A DNA stretch of 64,000 nt from Apostichopus japonicus (taxonomy: Eukaryota > Echinodermata > Holothuroidea > Aspidochirotida > Stichopodidae). Location: the NCBI RefSeq assembly GCF_037975245.1, contig NC_092565.1, positions 8,588,999 to 8,652,998 on the forward strand. Reading direction: 5' to 3'. The notes beneath the pieces are model-generated. The model saw only the letters and a program-made list of their open reading frames with translations, had not been told where the DNA came from and did not search any database. The translations under genes were made by a program, and so were the position numbers. Shown piece after piece: positions 27,401 through 39,400 of the stretch; the first letter of the stretch is position 1; each line of letters begins with the position of its first letter.

Positions 27401-30400
27401 TTCCAACCAATCATTTTTTGTTTATCTGGCATGCATGTATTAAAATGATTTTGCACTAATTTTAAGCAATACAACTTGCAAGTATGAAAATCAAACCATC
27501 TTTGGTGATGTTGCGATTTCCACCGAACGGAAGAAAACTATATATAGTAGTGGTGATTGGCTAGTTAGTCATACAGTAGGTTTGTACAGTTGGTTTTTAC
27601 ATTTCACTATGTCAGCAGTAAGTAGAGTGTACTTTACATATCAATAACCTTTGGTTCTATCAAGTACTATCCTTTGATGTAAAGCCACGAGGGAAGTGGT
27701 TTTCATTTTGCTAATTCAGACATTTATCGTAGTGGAAAGTGTAAGAATTTGAAATTCCCCTCCTTGAAGCATGTTAATCATTAACAGCCATTGAATTTAT
27801 TTAGAAAGTTAAACTCCAAAGATTTGTTTTGCTTTTGGCAAGTACTAGCTTTACTGTTTGATTTATTCATAGCAACAGCTGTCTTTAAGTGCTTACAAAT
27901 GATTTTAAAGGATTTATAAATTGCTTCCTTTCAATTGCACACTGTGCAGTAGAACTTTGTGAGAAAAATGCTACCCAGGAAACCAAAAAGGTTGTTGCTA
28001 GTTCAGACATTCAGATAGTCGGATCAACCTGCTATTATTACTTCGTCATTCAGATTGTGAGTTGCTGGACTGTACATGTGTTATTCACAGATATTAATGT
28101 TGTTACTTAGTCTAACATTAAGGTCTGGTTGCATGAAGTTTACAGAGTGGTACCCACTTATTTTGTGTAGGCTACTGGTTGATAACCAATTGTTTTCAAC
28201 AATGATTAGTTATTGTAAACCTTGTAAATACGATAACTTGGATCATAACAATCAAACTGCATTGTTTGCAACTTTCCACCATTGTCATCAAGTCATGAAC
28301 TGTAATATATCCTACCAGTAAATCAGAGTTCCGAGGTTGCTGATCATTATAAGCCAGTTGTTAACAGCTTTCAAAATCTCTCCTTATTTGTAGCAAATTA
28401 TGAACAATTTTTAATCCAACCTTGAAAACGTTCTCACAAAATCATTGCAATCTTTTGTTATATCATTTATAATTCTTTGAACTGTTTTTTTTTTTTTTTT
28501 TTTAAGTCATTCTTGGTGTGATTTTGGTTAGCTAAAGCTATAGATTCCATTTCTAGTTAACCTTAAATTTACACTTTCTGGTATCTGTGAACTATGGTGC
28601 CAATAGATTATGACAAGTCCATCAGAGAATGCAACAAACATCTTAGGAGTGGGACAGACCTCTCTGTCACTGTTGTTGTCAGTCTTGGCACCGAGTATAC
28701 CAGAAAGTCATATATACCCCCCCCCCCTGTGAAACAAGGGTTTGATAAGCAAAAAACCCATCCTCAAGGCATGCAACATTACTTTAAAACTCTTAAAATG
28801 TCAGAACATCATGGAAAGTACCTTTGAGAACTTTCAGCAATGTTTGGCAGATAGAAATTTTAGAGGTAGTGATAAATACCGACCAGACAGTGGCTCCTAA
28901 CAGACGCTATTACAGCTTTAATATTTCAATTGCTGACTTGTCAACTATTTCATTTCTGGTTGTACTACAGTCGTGTAAGTACTTCATAGAAGATAACTTT
29001 CACTTTCATGAAAAGTGTTAGATAGTTGAAACTGTGTTTAATAGTAGCTCTGCGATTGTCTCATAACAATATACACTTGTATAATCTATGTGAGCTACTT
29101 AGCTGTTTCATGGTTTTAACCCGCAGGTGAGACTGACTAATAAAAAATTTGAGACAGTTACCAAGCATGTAACACGATTCACTGAATAGCTCGCAATCCA
29201 TGAAAAGTGGGATTCGTTTAATCATGATAGTCACCTTATATCATAAATGATATGAAGTGTAATATTGCGTCACACTAATATTTCATGTACTGTTACTAAA
29301 TGTCCTCTGTAATGTTACTATGCCTGTATGTCAGACAGTAAATGAATAAGTGTGATTAATGTTGTAAGTAAACATACATGGCCCGACTCCAAGAGCTACT
29401 ATACAAGTATGAACAGTTTGAGCCATTGTATTCCTGTTTTTTTTTTTATATATATATTTCTTTCATAATATGTTGATGTCTTGAAGTAAAGCGACATTGA
29501 TAGTTTTGAATCACATATCAAATAGTTAAGTAGGCCTCTATTATAAACTTTGGCACACTCAATTTCATTGTGCAAAAGTAAGGGTTAAGTTTGGTATCAA
29601 TCCAAAGTTTATATGGCTCTAGAACATGATGTTAAAATACAGTATTACAGTGGTAGAGTAGTAATTGACCAATTCATATTCTGATATCTATGTTTCCTTG
29701 AGAAGGATCAAACTATTCCTAGGGTCTGCCTTTTCCTGTTCCCCTGTCTATTTTTGGAGTTCCCTAAAGGATGATTGACAAGAGTTCACAGTTTTTGCTA
29801 CTTGGTTATTTTGATTTATCATTTCCTCTTTTGCAGCTATGGATGGCCTGTTTCAAGTTGACAATGGACCACGCAATACATGGCAAAGTGAAGCAGACGT
29901 AAGTCCATAATAATATTCAGCAGTTTCTTTTACGGCGCTTATTAGCGACCGCAAATGTGGGAGATACCCGCAAGGGCTTATGGATTACAACTTACACGTC
30001 GGGTGGCTTCCAATTCAACATTTTAACTCTTTTCAATTTAGAAAGTCATTTCAGATGGGAAAACCATAGATTGCTCGTGGATAAAAAAAAACACCTTACT
30101 ATGACCCGGCCGAGAATCGAACCCCAAACCTCCCGATTGCTAAGCCTCATTGCTTCAAATGCCACCGCCTTTATCCACTCTGCCACAGCACCGGTGGATA
30201 AGTAATTAAAGGAAAGTTTTTGAGTCCTCAGAGGTTATGTCAAACCACTCTTCGAAGAATTAATGCAGAATTTAGTCGAGGTGTCTTTGTAGCTAATCTG
30301 GGTATTTCCCTGTAATTTGGTTATATTCTGGTCAGTTTGACCAGCATATCTAAACATGTCAATGACTTACCAATATCGATGGTGGCAGTGGGCAGGGCCA

Positions 30401-33400
30401 TGTCAAGGTAAAATGCTCGTAGATCCAGGAATTATAAATGCATTCTCAAATTTGACAATTTAAACAGCAGTATTCCTTGTTTATTGGTAGTTCTGTAAAA
30501 GGACCGAAAAGTCAATTAATTTTACTCTTGGAAACTTAATTAAATTGATATACTTTACAATACCTTTGACAATAACATATTAAGAGATACAGTACTTAAA
30601 AATATGACACACAGCATAGATAATTAATTTGTAAAGAATCAGTGATTGCCGTTTGATGTTTTTTACCATAAGAGTAAATCTTGTATGATGTTATATTGTA
30701 ATGTTGTCACAACTTGAATGATACTGCCCAGCAGAAGAAACATAAATTGTGCTATCTGACAACAGTTTCTGCTCTGGTCTATCCTTCAACTTTACATGAA
30801 ATTTATAGCTATTATGTAAAGATAACATTCATCCTTTGTAAGTGGGTCCTGCTTGATAGATCTGATGTCTTTTAGACCAGGGCAAGCATCCTGTTTTTCC
30901 TTTGTTCGTTTGTGATTTAGATGCTTAGACATAATCACCACAGAGCAGGCGAGATGTCCGCCGGTTGGAATGGCACGGGACGATTCCATAACCTCTGCCT
31001 CGAGCACCGGGAGCGGCGGAGATCGTACGTTCCAAGATGACGAGACCTACGAGGACCTGGAATCGCCGACGACAGACATGGAAAATGATGAAAACTACGA
31101 TGATATCGCCCATGAGGAAGAAGATGATGACAGTGGGCACAGTGGTGGAAGCAGTGGAGGCCGAATACATCCCCCGCTCTCAGTGGCACAATCAGGTGGG
31201 TGTACCCCTTTAAACAAGAATACAAGAAAAAAGGGGGGGGGTAGTAGCTAAAGGAGGTGGTGTGTCATTCTAGGTGTGTGGTGGTTTATCCCTGTCTCTT
31301 CAAGATGGTGGTTTTGATGACAACATTGTTTAGGGGGCATCAGGAAGCTGTGGTCGGAGAAAGGGGCGGAGAATGGAATTGCACTTCCATTTTTTAGGGA
31401 ATTCTGGAAGCTGTGATTGGAGAATGGGGGAGGAGAATGGAATTGCACTTCCATTGTTTAGGGGGTTGGAAGCTGTGGTTGGAGAATGGGGGAGGAGAAT
31501 GGAATTGCACTTCCATTGTTTAGGGGGTTGGAAGGTGTGGTTGGAGAATGGGGAGGTGAACGGAATTGCACCCCCATTGTTTAGGGGGTTGGAAGCTGTG
31601 GTTGGAGAATGGGGAGAAGAATGGAATTGCACTTCCATTGTTTAGGGAATTCTGGAAGCTGTGATTGGAGAATGGGGGAGGAGAATGGAATTGCATTTCC
31701 ATTGTTTAGGGGGATCGGGAAGCTGTGGTTGGAGAATGGGGGAGGAGAATGGAATTGCACTACCATTGTTTAGGGGGATCGGGATGCTATGGTTGGAGAA
31801 TGGGGAGGAGAATGGCATTGCACTTCTGGCATTTGATGCACTTTACATGCATAGTGTAAAAAGTGCGACATCTACTACAGAGACATTAGACATTCATGTT
31901 TGTGTTAAAATCATGCAAATTTGTAGAAAGTGGTACACACTAGAGATACATTTTGTTGTTAAAATCAAGCGTAGTGTAGAAAAGTGGTGCATCTGCTAGA
32001 GAGACACTAGACATTCATGTTGGTGTTAAAATCAAGCCATGGTCAGTTGATGGAGGAGCTAGGGAAGTGAAAGCCACAAGCTGTTGAGCCACAAGCTGTT
32101 GAGGCAGCTGTAATAACATATCCGATTTATTTATGTTTTGAACTTTATCCGTTCGTGTTCGTAAGGAAGAGGTAGCTTGAGGCGTGACTCTCTGGTGTCG
32201 TCATAGGAGCGGTTCTGCTCTGTTGATCAGATTCTCTCCCAGAACGACCATGTATAGAGAACATGCATCGCTAACACATACAGTAGGTGGTAAGGATGCT
32301 CAATTCATAGTAGCCTAACTTTTTAGGTATAATCACTGCTTAGAGAGCGCAAGAGAATGCTGTATAAGACACGGTCATGAGGCCTAGCTCAGCAGACATC
32401 ATCAGGAGGAGGCAAGAGTATGTCTCCCTACTATCGACGACATTTGTTTTTATTTGAATGGCAGATTTCTTTCCCAAAGCTTCCAATTTCATATACGAGA
32501 TCCAGTCCGTAAATTTAAGGAAAGAGAGTGCTAGGCCGGACTCTTACTTTGCATCAGGGTGCGAGTATCTGGATATCATACCTGACGTAGAGGATTCAGG
32601 TTTGTGGATAGCTGCTGCAGGCTACTAAATAATTGTACCAAACTTCCATCCTTCATTTTATACTACCATAAAAACAAAGAAGAGAACTTTGTATCATAAA
32701 CTACCTATTTCTTACCTGTCATCATGATCTCATCCCCTGCACTTAGTTTGTCTTTCATTTGGTTTGCACAACATTGGCCAAAATGGCAACGGCCTGGGGT
32801 AATATTAAACAAAAATGATGAAACAAAAGTGTTTCTGTATTTTCCGTATTGCTGGAAAAGGCCTCATTATTTCATGGACTGGGTAAAGAGCGTTTCTTAA
32901 CTTTGTGTTCTTTCCTTTCACCTACTCAAACGGTCTTTGTTTTGAATTTTCCATGTTTCCGTCCGGCCGTTGAACAGCCCTCATGCATCTCATCTGTTTA
33001 CTATCCATCAACCTTGATATTTTTTGACAAATTGTCAGTTGGTATTTAGTTTTCTTTCTGAATCAAAGGGAAAGTTCCATCTTTTGTTCTTCAGAGTTTG
33101 CTTTGCCTGTTTCCCTTCTAGAGCAATTTTTTTGTTTTGGTCAACGTTTTGTTTTCAAACGACGCTTATAGATGCTTTAACATTGTAACTTATTCGTTTC
33201 TCGATGCTGGATTATGGTTGCTAGCAGTGATACAGAGTTCTCCTCTTAGTACGCTGCTCTTGCTCTCAGCTAACTAGTCGAAAAATCTTACCATATACTC
33301 ATAAATAAACAACCTTTTGCAACTCTAAGCTAATAATAAAGAACAATAATGGCTGCAGGCAGATTAATATATAAATAAGATTTTTAAAGACACTCTCCAT

Positions 33401-36400
33401 ATAATATTATCAATAAGCGAGTGTTTAATGAGCAAGCAAATCCATGAACTTCATTCAATTGTCAGGCTCATCAAGTTGATTTGACATATTTCATATTAGC
33501 AGTACAGCAGAATAATAAACTTTCAAAATGATCGACTTAATTTGCAATACTCAGAAATGAAACATGATTATACAGCTAATGTCCTATAGGATATAAGTGC
33601 TGGTTACACTTGAATAAATTGATCAAAAACATCTTAAGTCCCTGGAGGGTTAATGGAATATCCACTGAGGATCGCTCAATGAGTTCTGGCTCTTTGAATT
33701 TGATTATTTCCAGCCTCTCTGACATTTCTCTATTTCTCACTGGGGTATTAACATTCAACAATCTGTCTTTTTTTTTCTCTTTTTTTTGTGTGTGTGTGCA
33801 AACATGGCAATGCAAGCATCTTAGTACCTTTCACAGGTCAGACCTACAGTAGTTCATACTTCCTTTTATTGTTGCAGAGTTGTGTGACCACTGATTATTG
33901 TACATCTATGTGTTCTTGTAGTAATATGTGCAGAGGGGATATGCTGCTTCATAAAGCAATGCTCTTTGGCTCGGTGTACACAAAGACAATAAATGCAGCT
34001 TCTGCGATAACGATGACATTAAGGCATTCAATTTGATATATATATATATGTAATAGATCATCAAAGGCATAAATAAGAAGCATCGTTCATCTAACATCAG
34101 AATATCATTATTGAAAGTGACTGAACCCTGTAGTTTAGCATTCATCTAATTTTAGTCAGCTCCTTGGTAGCACTACAAACAGTCACCACCATATATATCA
34201 TGACACACTTCTGTAATGTAAAGGTTTGTAGAATCTATCAGATAAAATGTTAAATCAACTGTGAATCTCATTGTACTGTGAGAAATCGCATAGGAGAGCT
34301 CAGATATTGTACTGTGGGAGAAGAACATTACAGTATACTGACCACAGTGGGAATTTGGTTTAAACTGTAGTGAAAGCAGCAAACAAAAACCAACATTGAT
34401 AACTCTTTATTTACTGCTCTTACATTTACTGCATTTCTCTTGTTCCTGTGTCTGTTGTGCTATTGTATCATACTTTAGTGTGTGATGTGAAGTGGATTCA
34501 TAGATTTGGGCTTAAATTTTCTAGATGCATTCTGTCAGTTCAATAGCTACAGTACGTAGCTTGCTCTTTGCAATATTCAGATATTCATTTTCTTTAATTC
34601 CCTACTGTAGACAGCTCAAGTTTCTAATTTTAGGTGCAGGCAGTCTGGAGATGCATTTTACCACACTAAATCCTCTCCAACTCCCCCACCCCTGCAGGCA
34701 GTCTGGAGATACTTTTACCTACCACACTAAATCCTCTCCAACTCCCCCACCCCTGCAGGCAGTCTGGAGATACTTTTACCTACCACACTAAACCCTCTCC
34801 AGCTCCCCCCCAACCCCCTCCATCCTCCCACCCAATGTTACCCACCTTCCTCCATATTGTATTTGGTAACTCATACCAGTTCATTCTGATATTGTGTTTT
34901 CTCCTTTAAACTACTTTCCCTCATTGACTCAAGGGCTCCTTTCCCAGATGCAAGTTATTTCATTGAAACCCCCCTCCCCCCTGCCTCCTTGCCTTTGTTA
35001 CCATCACTCTTTTCCTGTCTCTAGGTTTCTCAAGTACCAGTTATAGCCTTGTAGTACAGTTTCCCTGTGTTTGATTCAAGTATCATCTTTTTGCAGATCC
35101 TTGCCTACTAGCTCCTGTTAGTACCTGTTATAGCCTTGTAGTACAGTTTCCCTGTATTTGATTCAAGTATCATCTTTTTACAGATCCTTGCCTACTAGCT
35201 GAGTCTAGCTCCTGTTAGTACCTGTTATAGCCTTGTAGTAGTTTCCCTGTGTTTGATTATTCAAGTATCATCTTTTGCAGATCCTTGCCTACTAGTTCCT
35301 GTTAGTACCTGTTATAGCCTTGTACTAGTTTCCCTGTGTTTGATTCAAGTATCATCTTTTTGCAGATCCTTGCCTACTAGCTCCTGTTAGTACCTGTTAT
35401 AGCCTTGTAGTACATTTTCCCTGTGTTTGATTCAAGTATCATCTTTTGCAGATCCTTGCCTACTAGCTCCTGTTAGTACCTGTTATAGCCTTGTTGTAGT
35501 TTCCCTGTGTTTGATTCAAGTATCATCTTTTGCAGATCCTTGCCTACTAGCTCCTGTTAGTATGTTCTCTCCAGTTCAAAGAAGGAGAGCCGCTAGGAGC
35601 TGTCAAGGTATGCTTCGCTGTAAGTGTAGAACAGCACGAAAAGTTATGTGTTACGCATGTGTGAATGCATTATTGAATGCGTTATTGAATGCTACTGATA
35701 TAAAGCATTATTGAATGCCACCGATATAAATGCATTATTGAATGCCACCGATATAAATGCATTATTGAATGCAATCCATATAAATGCATAATTGAATGCC
35801 ACCGATATAAATGCATTATTGAATGCTACCGAAATATAAAGGCATTATTGAATACCAACGATATAAATGCATTATTGAATGCCACCGATATAAATGGATT
35901 ATTGAATGCCACCGATATAATTCAATCCGGAAAGAATAATTCATAATTTACATCATAGAACTTGTACCAGAATGTCCTTAAACCTGACTCATACGTAAAT
36001 TTCCAGACAACCTCCCCCCTCCCCCTTCGATAGAAACACTAAGCAGCATGATGGATCACACAGAGCTTGTCACCATTATATTATGATCATGGACCTAGGC
36101 TATCAGCTTCCAAAATGGCTTTTCAATTTAATCTTCCCTTTCACTTTCTAAAACTAAAATGTGATACACAGCTCCTATTAAAACATAAAAGATTTTTTTT
36201 TAAAACCATTCAAACTTAAGTAAGCAAGCTCTTAATTTGATAGCTGTGATAATGAATTTATGACAGGCAGGTCTTATGACTTTTTCTTGATCTGCTATGA
36301 GATATCTGTTAAATATGAATGGATAGGAAGCACCGTCTTGCATGAGTCATCAACTAATGTTTTTCTTTTCTTGTCTTCTTTCCTTCAAAGTGTTCACATT

Positions 36401-39400
36401 TTGAAGGCTTTGCACTCTAACACTAGAACACTAAACTATCTGACATATGACGTATATAGGATCCTTTCATCCAATGTCAATGTTTAACTGTGCAAACTTT
36501 TTTTTTTTTCCTTCTCTCTCTCTCGCTTTCAAACCCTCATTTCCTGATGTGGGTGTTTGTATGATGTAAAAGAGGAAGCATTTCATTGTGTATGACTTAG
36601 GTTTGTACAGTAAGCCCGGCAGCTACTATTAGCATACTTGATCATGATAGGGAGGATCAAATATCAAATTAGAGGTATTAAAACCCTTTAGGATGGTCTC
36701 AAAAAACAAAAACCAAAATCTGTAAAATACATCCATAAGTCGTAAAGTGTCCAAAATGTATCCATTCGTGGTTTTATTCCGTCTACTTCCAACAAAGTGT
36801 CCGCTTCTGAATTTCGCTAGCAGAAACTTGAATTTATGAGTTTCATATACCATGTGAAGTTTCTTTCATTTTGTCTGGCATGCCCTTTATTAGTTACTCA
36901 TGTTTCAGGTTTGACTTGTACTTAGAAGGTCAAACACTGTCGTTACTAATTACTCTGTATGTACAGATATTCTCTCTACTCATTAATAACATAAAAACTT
37001 AGGTTTAATTAATTTGCATTGTGTGTCCTTGTTTTCATTCTTTTGCTAGCATGAAACCACAACTGATTAATTACCGTTCAGTGCTTATCAATAATCTGTA
37101 ATCATAATAACTTCAGCCCGAGTTTATATAATAAAGATATAGTACAGTCTCCTAAGCTATCATTTTATCAGGAAGTACCATGTTTTCATTAAGTTTTACC
37201 GGGACACATGTCTAAAAGCTAACTGTTCAAACAAGCATATTGGTAAAATGCTCCCAATGTATGTTTTAACTAATTGAATATAGTTAATATATGGGGAATA
37301 AATCTTGTAGTTTTAGTAATGAAACTGATTTTGGGTAGTGAGAAACAGTTGTCCACTCTAAAACTCCTTGTCATAAATTAAAGTTTTCGATCTCCTCCAC
37401 AAGAGAGCAAACCTTTTTAATGTAAGGCTCTAGGTAAACCAGTGTGTTTATGCAGTATTGTTAGAGTGACGTTAGAATAGTAGAGTAGATAATTAAAGTG
37501 AAAAACATGATATAAACATTGTGTTCTGTAAAATCAATAATAGAAAATTGATTTACTGTACTTCATTAAATTATGTTCTTGATTTGGACATGTATAACTT
37601 CGAGCAAAACAGCTGAAGTTCTCTTCCATTTTTTTCCATCTGTGGTCTGGTCTGTGATTTGAACAGTACACAAATAAGAATGGCTACTGCCCTTCCCTGG
37701 CACAAAATGATTATATAGGGATTTGCTGCCTGATAGTTATTAAACAGCATAACCCTAACCTTGGTTACATAGTTTACCTCCAAATAGCTACTGTATGCAA
37801 CAAAGTCAGCAATACAGTACCATAAAAATACACAGAGCCAGTGTCTTGTGCAGACCATCAAGAGTGTTACTGTCTATGAGGAAGTGATTTTTCTTCTTAG
37901 TTGGAACCACGATAGCATGCAAGAAAAAGAGTGGGAGGATGACGGGGGGGGGGGGGGGGTTGGGTTATTTACCTACATTAACCAGTAATGACTTAACACA
38001 TATAAATCTTTGACAATGTAAATAAAGTATTAATGTAAGACAGTTTGGTGTCATGGCATGGCATCAAACTTGCACGAGTGGCAGCATGATGCCATGGAAG
38101 ACCTCTTTGTTTTAACCACAGATTGTGAGTGTGTAAACTGAACCTATTAAAACATGTGACAACAGTGAGGTCAGTAAATGTCTCATTCATCACTTAAGTA
38201 CCTACATCCGAGGACAGCTTAGTGTGTGTCTCATTCATCACTTAAGTTGCTACATCTGAGAGCAGCTCAGTATGTGTCTCATTCATCACTTAAGTACCTA
38301 CATGAGAGGACAGCTCAGTTTGTGTCTCATTCATCACTTAAGTTGCTACATCTGAGAGCAGCTCAGTATGTGTCTCATTCATCACTCAAGTAGCTACATG
38401 TGAGGACAGCTCAATATGAATCTCATTCATAGCTTAAGTACCCACATGTGGAGTCAGTATATGTCTCATTCAGCACTTAAGTAGCCTACATCTGAGGACC
38501 TTTCAGTACGTGTCTCATTCATCACTCAAGTAGCTACATGTGAGGACAGCTCAATATGAATCTCATTCATCACTTAAGTACCTACATATGTGAGGTCAGT
38601 TTATGTCTCATTCATCACTTAAGTAGCCTACATCTGAGGACAACACAGTATGTGTCTCATTCATCACTTAAGTAGCTACATGTGAGGACAGCTCAATATG
38701 AATCTCATTCATCACTTAAGCAGCTACTTCTGATGAAAACGTGAACCTTACATCTCACTCGCCAACATATGAGGACTTTTTCGCTCCCTTTGATCACATT
38801 TTCTGTCAGTAAATTTACCACTTTCAAAAACCATACTCTCATCAAATAATATACTGCCCAATGCTACATCAAATAATATACTGCTTAAACTGTTGTTCAG
38901 CTCATTGAAAACAAATGTTCTTCATCTTCTTCCGTAAGGAGCATTTCTTGCAATGTACCTTAATTTTGTGTAGCATTTTGTCATATGTACAGTACATCAT
39001 ATGTTATACTGTGACATTTATAATTGCTTATCTTTTGTTTGTTTGAGTGTTATTAAACCCTTTCTTGTCTAGCATGTCTTCTGCTGATTACTGTTTTTCT
39101 TGTGTCAAGTTACTGTAATAATGGATAAATTTAAGATGAAATATCCTTAAAAGCTGAAAAGTGTATATATTCATTTCATTTTTTGAGAAGCAGTGACTGA
39201 TACAAAGTCCCTGTTTTGACTTGTCAAAGCATGGTTTACAAGTTTATGTTAGTTGAAGTTGTATGAGCCAATCGATACAATGGTTATATTTAATATGAGT
39301 TTACGTCAGTTGAAGGAAATATGAGCTGTTACAGTTATCGTTATATTTTGTTACAAGTTTTTGTCAGTTGAAGGTATATGATCTGTTACAGCTATTTTGT

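Larger units (their letters stand above)
15139..29836 (+). other. SH3BP2 intron between coding exons 3 and 4 (14.7 kb)
   Basis: Largest intron. It contains a 100-bp tandem pair (16245-16450), a SINE (17092-17370), a MITE (19032-19400), a 30-bp array (20885-21830), a 55-64-bp array (22640-24605), a hairpin array (25685-26060) and a 474-bp tandem duplication (26803-27752). Stretches 15139-16244, 17371-19031, 19401-20884, 21831-22639, 24606-25684 and 27753-29836 show no gene or repeat I can support, apart from homopolymer runs. Confidence 0.8.

Noticed and set aside
31330-31766. Several 60-100-codon open frames on both strands
   Set aside because: Translations of the G-rich ~62-bp array.
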